From positions 1 through 64,000 of the forward strand of contig JBDLTT010000035.1 of NCBI GenBank assembly GCA_039805725.1: a DNA stretch of 64,000 nucleotides. Direction: 5' to 3'. The notes under the pieces were generated by a model that was not told the DNA's origin, made no database searches, and was given only the letters and a program-made list of their open reading frames with translations. Position numbers and translations under genes: made by a program. Source of the DNA: Fluviibacter sp039805725 (GTDB lineage Bacteria > Pseudomonadota > Gammaproteobacteria > Burkholderiales > Rhodocyclaceae). Below are positions 1 through 8,000 of the stretch, in pieces (position 1 is the first letter of the stretch; each line of letters begins with the position of its first letter).

Positions 1-30
1 ATTATGAAGCATTTTTTCTCATGCTGTCAA
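1..30 (-). promoter_or_regulatory. Strong sigma-70 promoter reading out of the window
   Basis: On the minus strand a perfect -35 box TTGACA (positions 30 to 25) is followed after 18 bases by CATAAT (6 to 1), five of six matches to the -10 consensus. The spacer holds an inverted repeat, AGCAT/ATGCT. Transcription would start just left of the window, so its gene is not visible. Near-consensus promoters of this kind often drive tRNA, rRNA or translation-factor operons; that is inference. Confidence 0.6.
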
Positions 31-121
31 GCAGCAATCCGTTTTTCCGTGCACCTTTGTGATACTCGTAACCGCCATGCGGTGGTAGAGTGGTTCCAAT
101 CTTCCTTCGGAGCCAGCGGCG

Positions 122-766
122 ATGACCTTTGACCCCCGAACCCACCACGCGCAGGACGTTCTGCCGGATTGCGCCCACCCGGCCGACCCGGAGCTTCTTA
201 ACCGATTGTTTGTCCACGGCCGCACGCATAGCCACTGGCTACCCAAACCCGTCGACGATGCCATGCTGATGCGCGCCTGGAATCTGGCGCGGCTCGGCCC
301 GACCTCGGCCAACTGCCAGCCCCTGCGGGTGCTGTTTATCCGCTCGGATGAAGCCAAAGCACGTTTGAAACCTTGTCTCGCGCCAGGCAACGTGGATAAA
401 ACCATGAACGCGCCCGTTACCGCACTTTTCGCTGCAGATACTCGCTTTTACGATCATTTGCCACGTCTTTACCCGCACGCCGATGCCCGCAGCTGGTTCA
501 CTGGCGACAGCCAAAGGACATTGGCACACGCCACGGCCGAGCGCAACAGCAGTCTGCAAGCGGCTTACTTTATGATGGCTGCACGCGCACTGGGGCTTGA
601 CTGCGGCCCGATGTCAGGGTTTGATGCGGAACTGCTGAACCAGACCTTCTTCCCGGATGGCCGGTTCAAGATTAACTTTATCTGCAACCTCGGACACGGC
701 GACCCGCAATCGCTGCACCCCCGTTCACCGAGGCTAGAATTTGAGGAAGCATGTCGGATCATATGA
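122..766 (+). CDS. Nitroreductase-family protein, RutE/malonic semialdehyde reductase-like
   Basis: This 214-residue protein resembles the RutE/HadB branch of the FMN nitroreductase superfamily. E. coli RutE reduces malonic semialdehyde to 3-hydroxypropionate with NAD(P)H during pyrimidine breakdown. The segment GPTSANCQPLRVLF near residues 59-72 matches the family's flavin-phosphate loop, and the length fits single-domain members (about 195-215). The ATG has a GGAG nine bases upstream. No other rut gene is near, so a role in pyrimidine catabolism is not supported by context and the substrate is open; a general quinone or aldehyde reductase is possible. It overlaps the start of the next small gene. 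Confidence 0.7.
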   Translation: MTFDPRTHHAQDVLPDCAHPADPELLNRLFVHGRTHSHWLPKPVDDAMLMRAWNLARLGPTSANCQPLRVLFIRSDEAKARLKPCLAPGNVDKTMNAPVTALFAADTRFYDHLPRLYPHADARSWFTGDSQRTLAHATAERNSSLQAAYFMMAARALGLDCGPMSGFDAELLNQTFFPDGRFKINFICNLGHGDPQSLHPRSPRLEFEEACRII

Positions 767-1056
767 ACGCTCAGGCACCAGGCCTAGCCACCCCCCACGC
801 CCACTTTCACCGGCCGGTCACGTTGACCTATCTGCTCGTCCTGCAGGGTCTACCGGCCTTGGGCGTGCTGGCGCTCGGCGCCCCTAGCTACGCCATGTTT
901 AATCAGCCCATCCCCTGGATGGAGCTGTCCTTCGCCATCGGTGGCGTGGCCTTCTTCCTCACCTATCTTGCTAACTACGGCTGGCGTTATCGGATCATAG
1001 AAGCCCTAATCGCTCCGGCAACTTGGTTGGTGCTGCATCTGGCCGGCAAGGTTTGA
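751..1056 (+). CDS. Small hypothetical membrane protein
   Basis: A 101-residue protein with a short polar N-terminus and about three hydrophobic segments (roughly residues 26-48, 56-73 and 80-97), so probably an inner-membrane protein. I do not recognise a family. The ATG at 751 lies three bases after GAGGA. A second in-frame ATG at 763 forms an ATGA overlap with the preceding stop and could be the true start. Either way it is translationally coupled to the nitroreductase-like gene and lies 39 bases before phaM. Function unknown. Confidence 0.55.
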   Translation: MSDHMNAQAPGLATPHAHFHRPVTLTYLLVLQGLPALGVLALGAPSYAMFNQPIPWMELSFAIGGVAFFLTYLANYGWRYRIIEALIAPATWLVLHLAGKV

Positions 1057-1095
1057 GGCCATCGTCTTTAGTTCCGCGCTTATGGAGGACGCATC

Positions 1096-1683
1096 ATGAG
1101 CAACGCGCAAAGCAATAACCCGCTGGATATGCTGCAAGGGATGTGGAACCAGATGGGCTTTCAGCTGCCCGGCATGGTGACGCCGACTCTGGATGAGGAC
1201 GAACTCGACAAACAGATCCGTGATCTGAAATCCGTCGAAAACTGGCTGCGCATGAATCTGTCGATGCTGCAGATGACGATTCAAAACCTGGAAATGCAGA
1301 AATCCGCCCTCGGCACTTTTCGCAGTATGAGCGAGAGCTTCGCCCATCCCAAAGCTGCGGCAAACACACAACCGCCTGTCGAGAACCCCTTCAGCGCGTT
1401 CTTTAACGTACCGCCTACAGCCGCGGCATCGAACGAGGCAGCACCTGCGCCCGCGCCTGAACCCGCCGCTGCGGCCAGCGACGAGGCTGGACTCACCAAA
1501 GCGGCGATGTGGCCATGGGAAATGATGAATGAATTGAACACCAAGATGCAGGAACAGTTGGCCGATTCAGCGCAGAAACAACCCGCTCGTAAGAAAGCCG
1601 CTGGCAGCGCCACTGCGGCAGCACGCAAAGCAGCAACGACTAAAAAACCCGCCGCAAAGCGCAGCGCTAAGAAGGTCGATTAA
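1096..1683 (+). CDS. phaM: PhaM-type polyhydroxyalkanoate granule-associated protein
   Basis: The 195-residue protein has the PhaM layout. A conserved N-terminal half (NPLDMLQGMW, then a helical stretch with LRMNLSMLQMTIQNLEMQKSAL near residues 52-73) is followed by an Ala/Pro-rich linker. The C-terminal tail from about residue 155 is rich in Lys and Ala (KPAAKRSAKK), like histone H1. In Ralstonia eutropha PhaM binds and activates the PHB synthase PhaC1, and its tail tethers granules to DNA; the same role is inferred here. GGAGG lies seven bases before the ATG. It implies that the cell makes polyhydroxybutyrate, although no phaC is in view. Its stop abuts the convergent next gene with no spacing. 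Confidence 0.8.
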   Translation: MSNAQSNNPLDMLQGMWNQMGFQLPGMVTPTLDEDELDKQIRDLKSVENWLRMNLSMLQMTIQNLEMQKSALGTFRSMSESFAHPKAAANTQPPVENPFSAFFNVPPTAAASNEAAPAPAPEPAAAASDEAGLTKAAMWPWEMMNELNTKMQEQLADSAQKQPARKKAAGSATAAARKAATTKKPAAKRSAKKVD

Positions 1684-1998
1684 TCAGCCTGCCGCCTTTG
1701 CGGCATCCACCATATGCTGAGCAAACCAGGGGCCGGCGCCATACAGCAACGCGGCGGCGCCCATCAGCAATAACGTACCGTAAAAAATCTGCAGCCGAGT
1801 TTTGCGCAACCCTTCCGGGAAGGCACGGCAAAAAAAGATGGGGCCCAAAATCGGCAGGAAAAATACAAAGGCAGCCCACCACCAACCGCGCACGATGCTG
1901 GCCGGAACCACCACGATATAACCCACCAGCAGCAATACAACGCCAACAGCGGCCATCAGCGCAACGGCCAGCACGAATGCAAAAAAACCAAACTCCAT
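1684..1998 (-). CDS. Small hypothetical membrane protein downstream of glmU
   Basis: A 104-residue, strongly hydrophobic protein with about three membrane segments (residues 5-30, 38-56 and 68-88) and a Trp-rich loop, RGWWWAAFVFF. I do not recognise the family. The ATG follows AGAGG at six bases. It starts 13 bases after the glmU stop on the same strand, so it is probably co-transcribed with glmU. Its stop codon directly abuts that of phaM on the other strand. Function unknown. Confidence 0.55.
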   Translation of the reverse strand: MEFGFFAFVLAVALMAAVGVVLLLVGYIVVVPASIVRGWWWAAFVFFLPILGPIFFCRAFPEGLRKTRLQIFYGTLLLMGAAALLYGAGPWFAQHMVDAAKAAG

Positions 1999-2011
1999 CT
2001 TGAGCCTCTGA

Positions 2012-3397
2012 TTATTTCTTTTGTTTGACCGGACGTTGCCAGCCAGTCAGCGATAATTGCTTGGCGCGCGATACGGTCAACGCATCCGGCGGCGCATCCT
2101 TGGTCAAGGTCGTGCCAGCGCCCAAGGTCGCGCCCCGCCCGACGGTGACCGGCGCCACCAGCTGGGTATCCGAACCAATGAAGGCGTCATCTTCGATGAT
2201 GGTGCGGTGCTTGTTGGCGCCGTCGTAATTGCAAGTAATGGTCCCGGCGCCAATATTGACACGCTCGCCGACGGTGGCGTCGCCCACGTACGCCAGATGA
2301 TTGGCTTTTGACCCATTGCCGAGCTGCGTATTCTTGAGCTCGACGAAGTTGCCGACATGCGCACCCGCACCCAGCGTTGAACCGGGGCGTAAACGGGCAT
2401 AGGGACCGACCACCGCATCGGCGCCCACCTCGGCCTGATCGAGGTGGCTGAAAGCGTCGATGTGCGCACCCGCTCTAACGGTCACATCACGCAGCACGCA
2501 GTAGGGCCCGAGGCGCACGCCTTCCTCCAGGACAACGCTGCCTTCAAATACACAGCCGACATCAATACTGACATCACGCCCACAGCGCAGGGCGCCACGA
2601 ATGTCGATCCGGGCCGGATCGGCCAAGCGCACACCCTCGATCATCAGCTGCTCGGCCTGGTGCTGCTGCCAGATGCGCTCTAGTGTGGCCAGCTGGCCTT
2701 TCGAGTTAACACCGGCCACCTCCCAGTCATACTGCGGTGTCACGGTATGCACGAGCACGCCCGCTTGCACCGCCATGGCCAGCAGATCGGTCAGGTAATA
2801 CTCGCCCTGCGCGTTATTGTTCGACAACGCCGCAAGCCATGTTTGTACATGTGCTGCCGGCAAGCAGAGAATGCCTGTGTTGACTTCGGTAATTTTGCGC
2901 TGAGCATCGGTCGCATCTTTTTCTTCGACATTGCACACCACCTTGCCGGCGGCATCGCGCACGATGCGACCATAGCCCGTTGGATTGTCGAGATGCTGCG
3001 TGACCAAACCAACGCCATCGCCGGCCGCTTGGAGCAGTGCCTTCAAGGTCTCCGGCTGGATCAGCGGTACGTCGCCATAGAGGATGAGCACTTGCCCATC
3101 CTTCGGCAAGGGTTGCAGCGCCGGCAACGCCATTTGCACGGCATGCCCGGTACCCAGTTGTGGCGATTGCAACGCAAACTGCACACCGGCATCGGCCAAT
3201 GCGCTCTCTACGACGGGCGCACCATGGCCAACGACGACCACGGTCTTTTGCGCATTCATCGCGGCAGCGGCCGCGATGACGTGTCGTACCATGGCTTTGC
3301 CCGCAATCGGATGTAACACCTTGGGCAAGCCTGAACGCATGCGCGTTCCCTGACCGGCAGCAAGAATAACGACCTGCAAAGGGCGTATATGACTCAA
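2012..3397 (-). CDS. glmU: Bifunctional UDP-GlcNAc pyrophosphorylase / glucosamine-1-P acetyltransferase
   Basis: GlmU makes UDP-N-acetylglucosamine for peptidoglycan and LPS: it acetylates glucosamine-1-phosphate, then joins it to UTP. The N-terminal nucleotidyltransferase carries LAAGQGTRM at residues 12-20 and Lys26. The C-terminal half is a left-handed beta-helix of hexapeptide repeats with the acetyltransferase segment GNGSKANHLAYVGDA. No ATG is available. I chose TTG at 3397 because GGAG lies six bases upstream and the resulting 461 residues fit the family. A TTG at 3433 would add 12 unconserved residues and lies upstream of the likely transcription start. A small membrane protein gene follows. 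Confidence 0.93.
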   Translation of the reverse strand: MSHIRPLQVVILAAGQGTRMRSGLPKVLHPIAGKAMVRHVIAAAAAMNAQKTVVVVGHGAPVVESALADAGVQFALQSPQLGTGHAVQMALPALQPLPKDGQVLILYGDVPLIQPETLKALLQAAGDGVGLVTQHLDNPTGYGRIVRDAAGKVVCNVEEKDATDAQRKITEVNTGILCLPAAHVQTWLAALSNNNAQGEYYLTDLLAMAVQAGVLVHTVTPQYDWEVAGVNSKGQLATLERIWQQHQAEQLMIEGVRLADPARIDIRGALRCGRDVSIDVGCVFEGSVVLEEGVRLGPYCVLRDVTVRAGAHIDAFSHLDQAEVGADAVVGPYARLRPGSTLGAGAHVGNFVELKNTQLGNGSKANHLAYVGDATVGERVNIGAGTITCNYDGANKHRTIIEDDAFIGSDTQLVAPVTVGRGATLGAGTTLTKDAPPDALTVSRAKQLSLTGWQRPVKQKK

Positions 3398-3420
3398 AAC
3401 CAACTCCGTTAATCGCTTCT

Positions 3421-3450
3421 TTAATACCCTCAAGGATACCGGAAGCTCAA
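3421..3450 (-). promoter_or_regulatory. Candidate glmU promoter
   Basis: Reading leftwards, TTGAGC (3450-3445) and TATTAA (3426-3421) are separated by 18 bases, each matching four of six consensus positions. A start point near 3414 would leave about 17 bases before the TTG start of glmU, room for its GGAG. It lies immediately beyond the gltBD terminator, where a new promoter is needed. Confidence 0.35.
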
Positions 3451-3454
3451 AGAC

Positions 3455-3480
3455 AAAGGGTGGCCTTTAGGCCACCCTTT
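3455..3480 (-). terminator. Rho-independent terminator after gltD
   Basis: A perfect 11-bp stem (AAAGGGTGGCC at 3455-3465, GGCCACCCTTT at 3470-3480) with a four-base loop lies about 70 bases after the gltD stop. Read leftwards, the hairpin is followed by a T-rich tract (TTTGTCTTT). It separates gltBD from glmU. Confidence 0.75.
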
Positions 3481-3551
3481 GTTCACTCGATCACGGCATG
3501 AGCGCCGGCTGGTCTATAGGCGGCGCACAGTACTCGCGCAGCCCATGATCA

Positions 3552-5018
3552 TTAGCGCGGCAGCAGGGTCGAACCCATGAGGAATAGATCTACTTCACGG
3601 GCACACTGACGGCCCTCGCGGATCGCCCAGACCACCAGCGACTGACCGCGACGCACGTCACCGGCCGCGAAAACTTTCTCGACATTAGTTTTGTAACAAC
3701 CCTCGCCGTCGGTGGTCGCCTTGGCGTTTTGGCGCGCGTCCTTCTCCACGCCGAAGGCGTCGAGCAGACCGCCAACCGGATTTGTAAAACCCATGGCCAG
3801 GAATGCCGCGTCACATGGCAATTCGAATTCCGAACCGGCGACTTCAGTCATCTTGCCGCCTTGCCAATCCAAACGGACAGCCTTCAGCGCCTTAACATGA
3901 CCTTTGCCGTCAGTGACGAATTCCTTGGTGGCAACCGCGAAGTCACGCGAACATCCTTCGTCGTGCGAGGTCGACGTGCGCAGCTTGATCGGCCAGTACG
4001 GCCACACCAGCGGCTTATTTTCCTGCTCCGGCGGCATCGGCATCAGTTCGAACTGGGTCACCGAAGCGGCGCCGTGGCGGTTCGACGTACCGACGCAGTC
4101 GGAACCGGTGTCGCCGCCGCCGATCACGATGACATGCTTGCCCTTAACGTTGATCGGATTGGGTTTGCCCTGCTGCACTTCCTTGTTCTGTGGAATGAGG
4201 AATTCTAGCGCGGCGTAGACCCCCTTGAGCTCACGACCCGGCACCGGCAGATCGCGCGGCACTTCCGAACCGGCGGCCAGAATGACGGCGTCGAAGTCTT
4301 TCTTTAGCACGTCGGCCGATACAAAGCTCTCGGCGTCATTATTGATGCCCTGCGGCAGATCCTTGTGACCGACCAGGACCCTAGTCTTGAAGGTCACGCC
4401 TTCGGCTTCCATCTGCTTGACGCGACGGTCGATCAGCGTCTTTTCCATCTTGAAGTCGGGAATGCCATAGCCCAGCAGACCACCAATGCGGTCACTCTTC
4501 TCGAAGACGGTGACATCGTGTCCAACACGCGCCAGTTGCTGGGCGGCAGCCAGACCTGCAGGGCCCGAACCGATGATCGCAACACGTTTGCCGGTTTTGT
4601 TTTGTGGCGGTTGCGGTACAACCCAACCCGAGGCCCAAGCTTTATCAATGATGGCGCGCTCGATGGATTTGATACCCACCGGCGCGGCGTTGATACCCAG
4701 CGTACAAGCGGCTTCGCACGGCGCCGGACAGATACGGCCCGTAAACTCCGGGAAGTTGTTCGTCGAGTGCAGCACATTGATCGCGTCTTGCCACTGACCG
4801 TGGTAAACCAGATCATTCCAATCGGGAATGATGTTGTTCACCGGGCAACCGTTGTTACAGAACGGGATGCCGCAATCCATGCAGCGAGCGCCCTGTTGCT
4901 TTGCCGCAGCATCGTCCAGCACCGCAACGAATTCGCGGTAATGCTGCTTACGCGCCTCTGGCTTTTCGTAAACCTCACTCAGACGTTCGAATTCGAGGAA
5001 TCCAGTCGGCTTTCCCAT
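3552..5018 (-). CDS. gltD: Glutamate synthase (NADPH) small subunit
   Basis: The 488-residue beta subunit passes electrons from NADPH through FAD and 4Fe-4S clusters to GltB. Cluster ligands are visible near the N-terminus (Cys46, 49, 54 and 58; then Cys97, 101 and 105), the FAD motif GSGPAG at 150-155, and an NADPH-binding IGGGDTGSD around residue 297. The length fits the family (about 470-490). Its ATG overlaps the gltB stop by one base (TAATG), so the two are translationally coupled. It is the last gene of the pair and a strong hairpin follows. Confidence 0.95.
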   Translation of the reverse strand: MGKPTGFLEFERLSEVYEKPEARKQHYREFVAVLDDAAAKQQGARCMDCGIPFCNNGCPVNNIIPDWNDLVYHGQWQDAINVLHSTNNFPEFTGRICPAPCEAACTLGINAAPVGIKSIERAIIDKAWASGWVVPQPPQNKTGKRVAIIGSGPAGLAAAQQLARVGHDVTVFEKSDRIGGLLGYGIPDFKMEKTLIDRRVKQMEAEGVTFKTRVLVGHKDLPQGINNDAESFVSADVLKKDFDAVILAAGSEVPRDLPVPGRELKGVYAALEFLIPQNKEVQQGKPNPINVKGKHVIVIGGGDTGSDCVGTSNRHGAASVTQFELMPMPPEQENKPLVWPYWPIKLRTSTSHDEGCSRDFAVATKEFVTDGKGHVKALKAVRLDWQGGKMTEVAGSEFELPCDAAFLAMGFTNPVGGLLDAFGVEKDARQNAKATTDGEGCYKTNVEKVFAAGDVRRGQSLVVWAIREGRQCAREVDLFLMGSTLLPR

Positions 5019-8000
5019 TACACAGCCTCCTTAACCTTGGTGTTTTTCTTGATGTCGTCCAGCGCGCGACGGTATTCGTGCGGCATCACTTTGATGAACT
5101 TCGCACGATGCTTGTCCCAATGGTCGAGCATGTTCTTGGCGTACTGCGAACCCGTCCACTTGACGTGGTTGGCGATCAGTTCCTTGAGCAGATCCTCATC
5201 GGCCATCGTCAGGTGGCGCAGATCCACCGCACCGTATTCGGTGTCTTCACCGAACTCCGATGCCGCTGCGGCAGCCTTCTCAGCGGGCAATGGTTCCAGA
5301 GCGACCTGGGTCATATTGCAACGGCTGGCGAACTTGCCGTCGACATCGTAGACGTAGGCAAAACCACCTGACATGCCGGCGCCGAAGTTACGGCCGGTTT
5401 GACCCAGCACGACCACGGTACCGCCGGTCATGTATTCGCAACCATGATCACCGACGCCCTCCACGACAGCCGTGGCGCCCGAGTTACGCACCGCGAAACG
5501 TTCGCCGGCAACCCCGCTGAAATAGGCCTCGCCATCGGTCGCACCATAGAGCACGGTGTTGCCGACGATGATATTGTCTTGGGTCTCGCCGCGGAAGGCC
5601 GCCGGCGGCCGCACCACGATGCGGCCACCCGACAGACCCTTGCCGACGTAGTCGTTACCTTCGCCTTCGAGGACAAAGTTCACGCCCCTGGCGAGGAAAG
5701 CGCCAAAGCTCTGGCCAGCGGTACCGTGCAGACGAATCGTTAACGTGTCATTCGGCAAACCGGCAGCACCATAACGTTTGGCGATATCGCCCGAAAGCAT
5801 CGCGCCGACGCTCCGATTCAGGTTGCGGATCGGGAAATCCAGTTCCTGTTTTTCTTTACGTGTGATCGCCGGCTTGGCGGCGCCGATCAGTTCGTGATCG
5901 AGCGCCCGCTCCAGGCCATGATCCTGTGTCTCGGCATGACGGATCGCCACCTCGTCCGGCACGGCCGGCATGTGGAAGATCTTCGAGAAATCCAGGCCCT
6001 TCGCCTTCCAGTGCTCGACGCCAGCACGGGTGTCGAGTAGATCAGCGCGGCCAACCAGGTCATCGAAGCGGCTGATGCCCATCGAGGCCATTAGCTTGCG
6101 CACTTCTTCAGCAATGAAGAAGAAGAAATTAACGACGTGTTCCGGCTGACCGCTGAAGCGCTTACGCAGCTCCGGATCCTGCGTGGCGACGCCGACTGGG
6201 CAAGTGTTCAGATGGCACTTGCGCATCATGATGCAACCGGTCACGACCAGCGGCGCCGTTGCGAACCCAAATTCATCCGCACCAAGCAAGGCGCCGATGA
6301 CGACGTCACGACCGGTCTTCAACTGGCCATCGGTTTGCAGGCGGACACGACCGCGGAGGCGGTTGAGCACCAGCGTCTGCTGGGCTTCGGCCAGGCCGAG
6401 CTCCCACGGCGCACCAGCGTGCTTGACCGACGAGATTGGCGAAGCGCCCGTGCCGCCATCGTGGCCGGCGATGACAATGTGATCGGCCTTGGCCTTGGCG
6501 ACACCGGCAGCCACCGTGCCGACGCCGACTTCGGCGACGAGCTTCACGGAGACGGAAGCGACCGGATTGGAGTTTTTCAGATCGTGGATCAGCTGCGCCA
6601 AATCTTCAATGGAGTAAATATCATGGTGCGGCGGCGGCGAAATCAGGCCGACGCCCGGCACCGAATGGCGCAGGAAACCGATGTATTCACTCACTTTGTG
6701 GCCCGGCAGCTGGCCGCCTTCACCCGGCTTGGCACCCTGAGCCATCTTGATCTGGATCTGATCCGAGTTGGCCAGGTATTCGGCAGTCACGCCGAAACGA
6801 CCTGAGGCCACCTGCTTGATCGACGAGCGCAGCGAGTCGCCCGCTTTCAGTTGGATATCGCGTTCGATACGACCCTTACCGATAATGTCGGAGAGCATTT
6901 CGCCCGCCTTGACCTTGCGGAAACGGCCAGCATCTTCACCGCCTTCACCGGTGTTCGACTTGCCACCGATTCGGTTCATGGCGATGGCCAGCGTGGTGTG
7001 CGCTTCGGTCGAGATTGAACCCAGCGACATAGCGCCAGTCGCAAAGCGCTTAACAATTTCGCTGGCCGGTTCCACTTCGTCGATGCTAATCGACGGACCG
7101 GCCGGTTTGATTTCGAAAAGACCCCGCAGCGTCATATGGCGCTTGGTCTGATCGTTGATGATGCGCGCGTACTCTTCAAATGTTTCGTATTTACCAGAAC
7201 GCGTAGCGTGTTGCAGCTTGGCGATCGCATCCGGCGTCCACATGTGCTCTTCACCGCGGATACGGAAGGCGTATTCGCCGCCGGTTTCCAGCAGGTTGTT
7301 GAGTACGGGGTCGTGCGCAAATGCGCGGTCATGCACACGCAGCGCTTCTTCGGCAACTTCGTCCAGACCAATGCCTTCGACCTGGGTGGCCGTACCCGTG
7401 AAGTACTCGTTCACAAAGTCTGAGGCCAGACCAATGGCTTCGAAGATCTGGGCGCCGTTGTAGGACTGGTAGGTCGAAATACCCATCTTCGACATGACCT
7501 TGCGCAGACCTTTGTTCACAGCTTTGATAAAACGCTTGCCGGCTTCGTATGCCGACAGCTCGCCCGGCAGTTCGCCAGCAACATCGGCGATGGTGTCAAA
7601 CGCCAGCCACGGGCAGACGGCTTCGGCGCCATAACCGGCGAGCAGCGCGAAGTGGTGCACTTCACGTACCGAACCCGAATCCACCACCAGACCGGTCGAA
7701 GTCCGCAGACCGGTCTTGACCAAATGCTGATGCACGGCGCTGGTGGCCAGCAACGCCGGGATCGGCGCACGCTGACGATCCACCTTACGATCCGACAGGA
7801 TCAGCACGTTGTAACCTTCACCGACGCTGGCTTCGGCACGATCACAGAGTGCAGCCAGCGCGGCCTTCGAACCCTCGGCGCCCTCAACGGCCGGGAAGGT
7901 CATATCCAGCACGAGCGCACGGAATTTGCCGTTGGTAAGCTTGTCGATTTGACGCAGCTTGGCCAGGTTGGCCGAGGTCAGCACCGGCTGATCGACTTCC

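Noticed and set aside
4365..5351. A 328-codon plus-strand open frame opposite the gltD/gltB junction
   Set aside because: It is antisense to two clear genes, and its translation looks like low-similarity shadow sequence.
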